Source: Tetrastigma voinierianum (taxonomy: Eukaryota > Streptophyta > Magnoliopsida > Vitales > Vitaceae). From it: a stretch of DNA of 64,000 bases. Under the pieces are notes generated by a model. It saw nothing but the letters and a program-made list of their open reading frames with translations, ran no database searches and was not told the origin of the DNA. Below, one piece after another: positions 60,951 through 64,000 of this stretch. How positions within the stretch are numbered: position 1 is the stretch's first letter; every line of letters starts with the position of its first letter. Made by a program: the position numbers and the translations under genes. The stretch lies in assembly GCA_016808115.1 (NCBI GenBank), contig JAEQBH010001390.1, positions 124,001 to 188,000 of the forward strand, in the 5' to 3' direction.

Positions 60951-62620
60951 GCATCATGTTGGTATTTCCTTCGCTGAATGTTTCATCATCTAACTCGGTA
61001 TCGGGATCGTGACCCACTGTATCACTCAATTCCTTATCCGATGTGCTTTCTATGCTAAACCATCACCCAAACACCATGCCTTCACCTACTTATTTCAATG
61101 AAATGAGCCACGATCTTTTCGAACGTAGTTTGTGACTTAAATTACGCTTGCATAACAAGAGGCTCATGGTCTTAAGGCTAATGGAACATGGTCTCTTCAA
61201 CCATTACCTCATAGGAAGAAACCAATTGGTTGCAAATACGTATACAAGATCAAATTCAAACCCGATGGTACTGTTGAACGTTATAAAGCTCGATTGGTCG
61301 CGAAAGGATACAGTCAAATAAAGGGATTAGATTATCGTGAGACTTTTGCTCCAGTTGCCAAACTTGTGGATCGTCATTTCTCTTTTTGCCGTGTGGCATT
61401 AATCAACACTGGCATCTTCACCAACTCGATGTCAATAATGCATTCTTACATGGAGATCTTGATGAAGATGTCTACATGTCTTTACCTCCTGGTTTTGGAC
61501 AAAAGGGGGAGACACGAGTTTGCAAACTCCACAAATCATTATACGATCTCAAATAAGCTTCCCATCAATGGTTTATCAAACTTTCAACAACTCTCAAACA
61601 AGCCGATTATCAACAATCCAAAGCTGATTATTCATTATTCGTCTGATCCTAAGGTGGTAAATTCAATGCTCTTCTTGTTTATGTAGATGATGTCATTTTG
61701 GTAGGAAATAATCTACAAGATATTGAAGACACTAAGTTGTTTCTAGGATCAATTTAAATTGAAGGATCTTGGACAATTGAAATACTTCCTGTGAATAGTG
61801 TTGCTCAATCCAACAAGGGCATTGCTCTTTCACAATGAAAGTACGCCTGAAATTCTTGAGGATGTTGATACCTTGCGAACAACTAAATTTCCTTTTCCAT
61901 GGAACGTAACTTCTGTCTCTCGCAAGTTCGATGGTGACTATATTAGTGATCCTTCTCTTCATATCGAAGACTTTTTGTTGGCGGCTAATTTATTTGACCA
62001 TCACACGGTGTTCGAATTCTAGTGTACATGCAAATTCACATTCTAAGCCAATTTATGGACAAGCCACGGGTTCTACATTTAGAAGTAGCTTATCGTGTCT
62101 TGCGCTATGTCAAACACATGCCAGGCTAAGGAATTTTCCTTCCTACAACTAGTTCAATCCAATTAAATGCCTTTTGTGATGGATTGGCTAGATGTCGCAT
62201 ACTGATAACTGAAACTCGTATATTTCCCGCAAATCGCACTCGAAAACTAAGCAAACTACGTGTGTTGCGATCCAGTGTAGAAGCTGAATATCGATCCATG
62301 GCTGCACTTCTTGTGAGATTACTTGGTTGAACTACATTCTACAAGATTTGGGCATCAAGCATTCACATCCTGCCAATCTATTTTGTGACAACGGCGGCAC
62401 TTTCATATTGCTTCAAACCCAAATTTTCATGAACGAACAAAACACATAAATTGATTTTCTATCTATACGCGAAAAGATTCAAGAAGGAATGATCGGCTTC
62501 GCCATTATATCCACATCACATTAGCCAACCGATATTTTCACAAAGTCACTAAGTTTTTCACAATTTCGACTCTTTATTTGGCAAGTGTTAGGAATGATCA
62601 ACATACATTCCAAACTGAGA
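60951..62620 (+). pseudogene. copia-4 reverse transcriptase and RNase H
   Basis: [20 protein letters not shown] then [20 protein letters not shown] and FAPVAKL at 61,219-61,365. [20 protein letters not shown] is frameshifted at 61,415-61,475. [12 protein letters not shown] at 61,674-61,709 keeps the catalytic YVDD. RNase H: VEAEYRSMA at 62,277-62,303, then a decayed tail matching E-R-T-K-H-I and F-I-R-E-K-I-Q-E-G-M-I-G-F at 62,425-62,500, and the end near 62,600. Frameshifts prevent a complete product. Confidence 0.9.
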
Positions 62621-62627
62621 GCGTGAG

Positions 62628-62833
62628 TGTTAAGGAATACGTTAATGCATAAAATCTGCGATCTCCTTTGATTTATGCACGGTCAACTTTATTGTTTGGT
62701 TTTCTTTATGTAGGAATGTAACAGGGCAATGATAGTGTATAGGTTTTTATTTTAGGATCCTAAATTGATCTCTGTGCTGTATATATATTCCTTCCTTTTC
62801 AATGAATAAAATATACAGTATTGATTTCTTTCA
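62628..62833 (+). repeat. copia-4 3' LTR
   Basis: Partner of 58,026-58,236. It starts TGTTAAGGAATACG after a purine-containing GAGAGCGTGAG and ends TTCTTTCA. No clean target-site duplication: flanks are CACAA (left) and TGTTC (right). Confidence 0.9.
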
Positions 62834-62966
62834 TGTTCTGTTATGCTCTGTTCTCCCTATTCTCCTCTTTATCTCTTGTATATAAATATTTTTCTTAAAA
62901 TAAAAAGATAGTGTGTTTACAGTTCTTCCATAACTCTCTCTGTTACATTGCTCTACACTTTTAACA
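62834..62966 (+). repeat. copia-1 3' LTR, right part
   Basis: TGTATATAAATA TATA-like site at about 62,879, then a run to TTTTAACA at 62,966, a plausible LTR end similar to the TTTTCAACA end of copia-3. Together with 57,920-58,025 this gives an LTR of about 240 bp. Confidence 0.65.
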
Positions 62967-64000
62967 AATGAATGACAATCTTGCTGCAGAAAGCTTTCAC
63001 ACACCCAAAGTTAAGCAACATCTAAGAAACTAGTAGTCAATATATAATAGAAAGCTTAATTTTAAAGGTATCATAAAAATTTAGAAAATGTAGAATTAGT
63101 CTCAAAATAACTAACATTTTGTCTCCTTGCCTTTTGCCTTCATACCTATTTGGATTTATTTTTTTCATTATTGAGTGATTGATGTCCCCATCAAAATTAA
63201 ATGTAAATAAATAAGATTACTTGCACTTTCAAAATAAAAAATTTTAAGATTGTATTGGAATATCATATTAGTTATTCTATTTTAAACTTAATAATAAAAA
63301 TTAGGAAAAATGGCATCACTAAGATCTCATGTAGTTATGTCACGAAGTTGTAAACAACGCTCATGCATAACCATTCAACATTTAAAGTTGGGTTTTTATT
63401 TTCTGTAAATGACTATATTCACAAAAATCAAATATATGTCAAATATTAATTAGAGTCAATCCATATAAAGTTATTGTTTGCTAAAAAAGAAGTGTTGACA
63501 TCAACATATTTTGTTGTTAAAAAACATTTATATTTTTATGGAGATAATAAACCATGGTTTAAAAATAAAAAATATTGAAAAAGCTCTAATGGTGATGATA
63601 TAATTCTCTCTTACAATTCTGAACTCTATTTGTATTGTTGTTGTCCTGATCCAAATAAATAAGTAAATATATAAATAAATAAATAAAAATTTCCTACCAA
63701 CCATGCATAATGAAGTTGAGTCATTTAATTAGAATGTTTAGAACCGTGTGCCCCACTTGTATCCAACCCTAATTCTTTAGTTATTTTATGAATGGACAAA
63801 AAAATTGATGAACTACTTGGAAGAATATTATGGTGGACCTTAATCATCAAAACAAATGAGAAGTGACAACCAAATAATATTTTCAACAAAAAGATGGTAC
63901 ACAATTAATTTAGGGCAATGATGGTATCAAAAAAATTCCATCCATTAGGCTTGTTTTGGAACCCAAGGAAAAACAGAAAGGAAAAATGGAATAAAGAAAA
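62967..64000. other. AT-rich flank, no gene seen
   Basis: Low-complexity AT-rich DNA with AAATAAATAAATAA runs near 63,650-63,690. No coding motif, RNA gene or clear repeat partner. Confidence 0.5.

Noticed and set aside
58020..62840. Target-site duplication for copia-4
   Set aside because: TGTTT lies 7 bases left of the 5' LTR and TGTTC directly right of the 3' LTR, but the offset makes this unconvincing.
1..64000. CRISPR arrays, bacterial operons, tRNA or rRNA genes, organelle DNA
   Set aside because: None seen; all recognisable content is plant nuclear repeat DNA, and the only regular repeats are microsatellites, LTRs and inverted repeats.
1..64000. A previously undescribed functional system
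   Set aside because: No intact gene cluster or coherent set of new genes is visible; the unusual features are structural traces of transposition.

Overview
This window looks like repeat-rich intergenic DNA from the nuclear genome of a flowering plant. It is AT-rich and holds no gene I can call intact. The evidence is the content: decayed Ty1/copia and Ty3/gypsy LTR retrotransposons of plant type with initiator-Met-tRNA primer sites, MITE-like inverted repeats, AT microsatellites, and a broken fragment of a cytosolic ribosomal protein gene (P0). I cannot name the species.

Layout. 1-12.7 kb: remains of a minus-strand gypsy element (pol at about 0.9-3.0 kb, possible gag/protease at 6.7-8.2 kb) with four copies of one CTT-rich LTR segment, plus a cryptically simple CATAT/TTC-rich block at 3.5-5.15 kb. 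12.7-19.9 kb: a plus-strand copia element (copia-5) with protease, integrase, RT, RNase H, polypurine tract and the start of its 3' LTR. 20-33.4 kb: a gypsy RT fragment (22.2 kb) and a gypsy integrase C-terminus (31.8-32.9 kb) about 9 kb apart, with two CpG-rich islands between them. 33.8 kb: ribosomal P0 pseudogene. 35.2-36.7 kb: a DNA element with long terminal inverted repeats. It abuts the gag-protease of a minus-strand copia element (copia-6, 36.7-38.2 kb). 38.4-44.8 kb: a very AT-rich family of diverged repeats, hit by two adjacent MITEs.

44.8-63.0 kb is the best-resolved part, a nest of four plus-strand copia elements. The host (copia-1) is 5'-truncated. It is split by copia-2 (45,651-52,524, paired 494-bp LTRs), by copia-3 (52,784-57,705, perfect primer-binding site) and by copia-4 (58,026-62,833, about 210-bp LTRs, inserted in the host's 3' LTR). 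The host RNase H reading resumes across the first two insertions and its LTR resumes across the third. This gives the relative order: copia-1 first, the other three later.

Every polyprotein has stops and frameshifts, so nothing here is likely to be autonomous. I found no new functional system. The most interesting signals are the nested-insertion record, the long inverted-repeat element, the paired MITEs, the AT-rich repeat family and the CpG-rich islands. All protein matches are by eye from recalled family motifs; no search was run.
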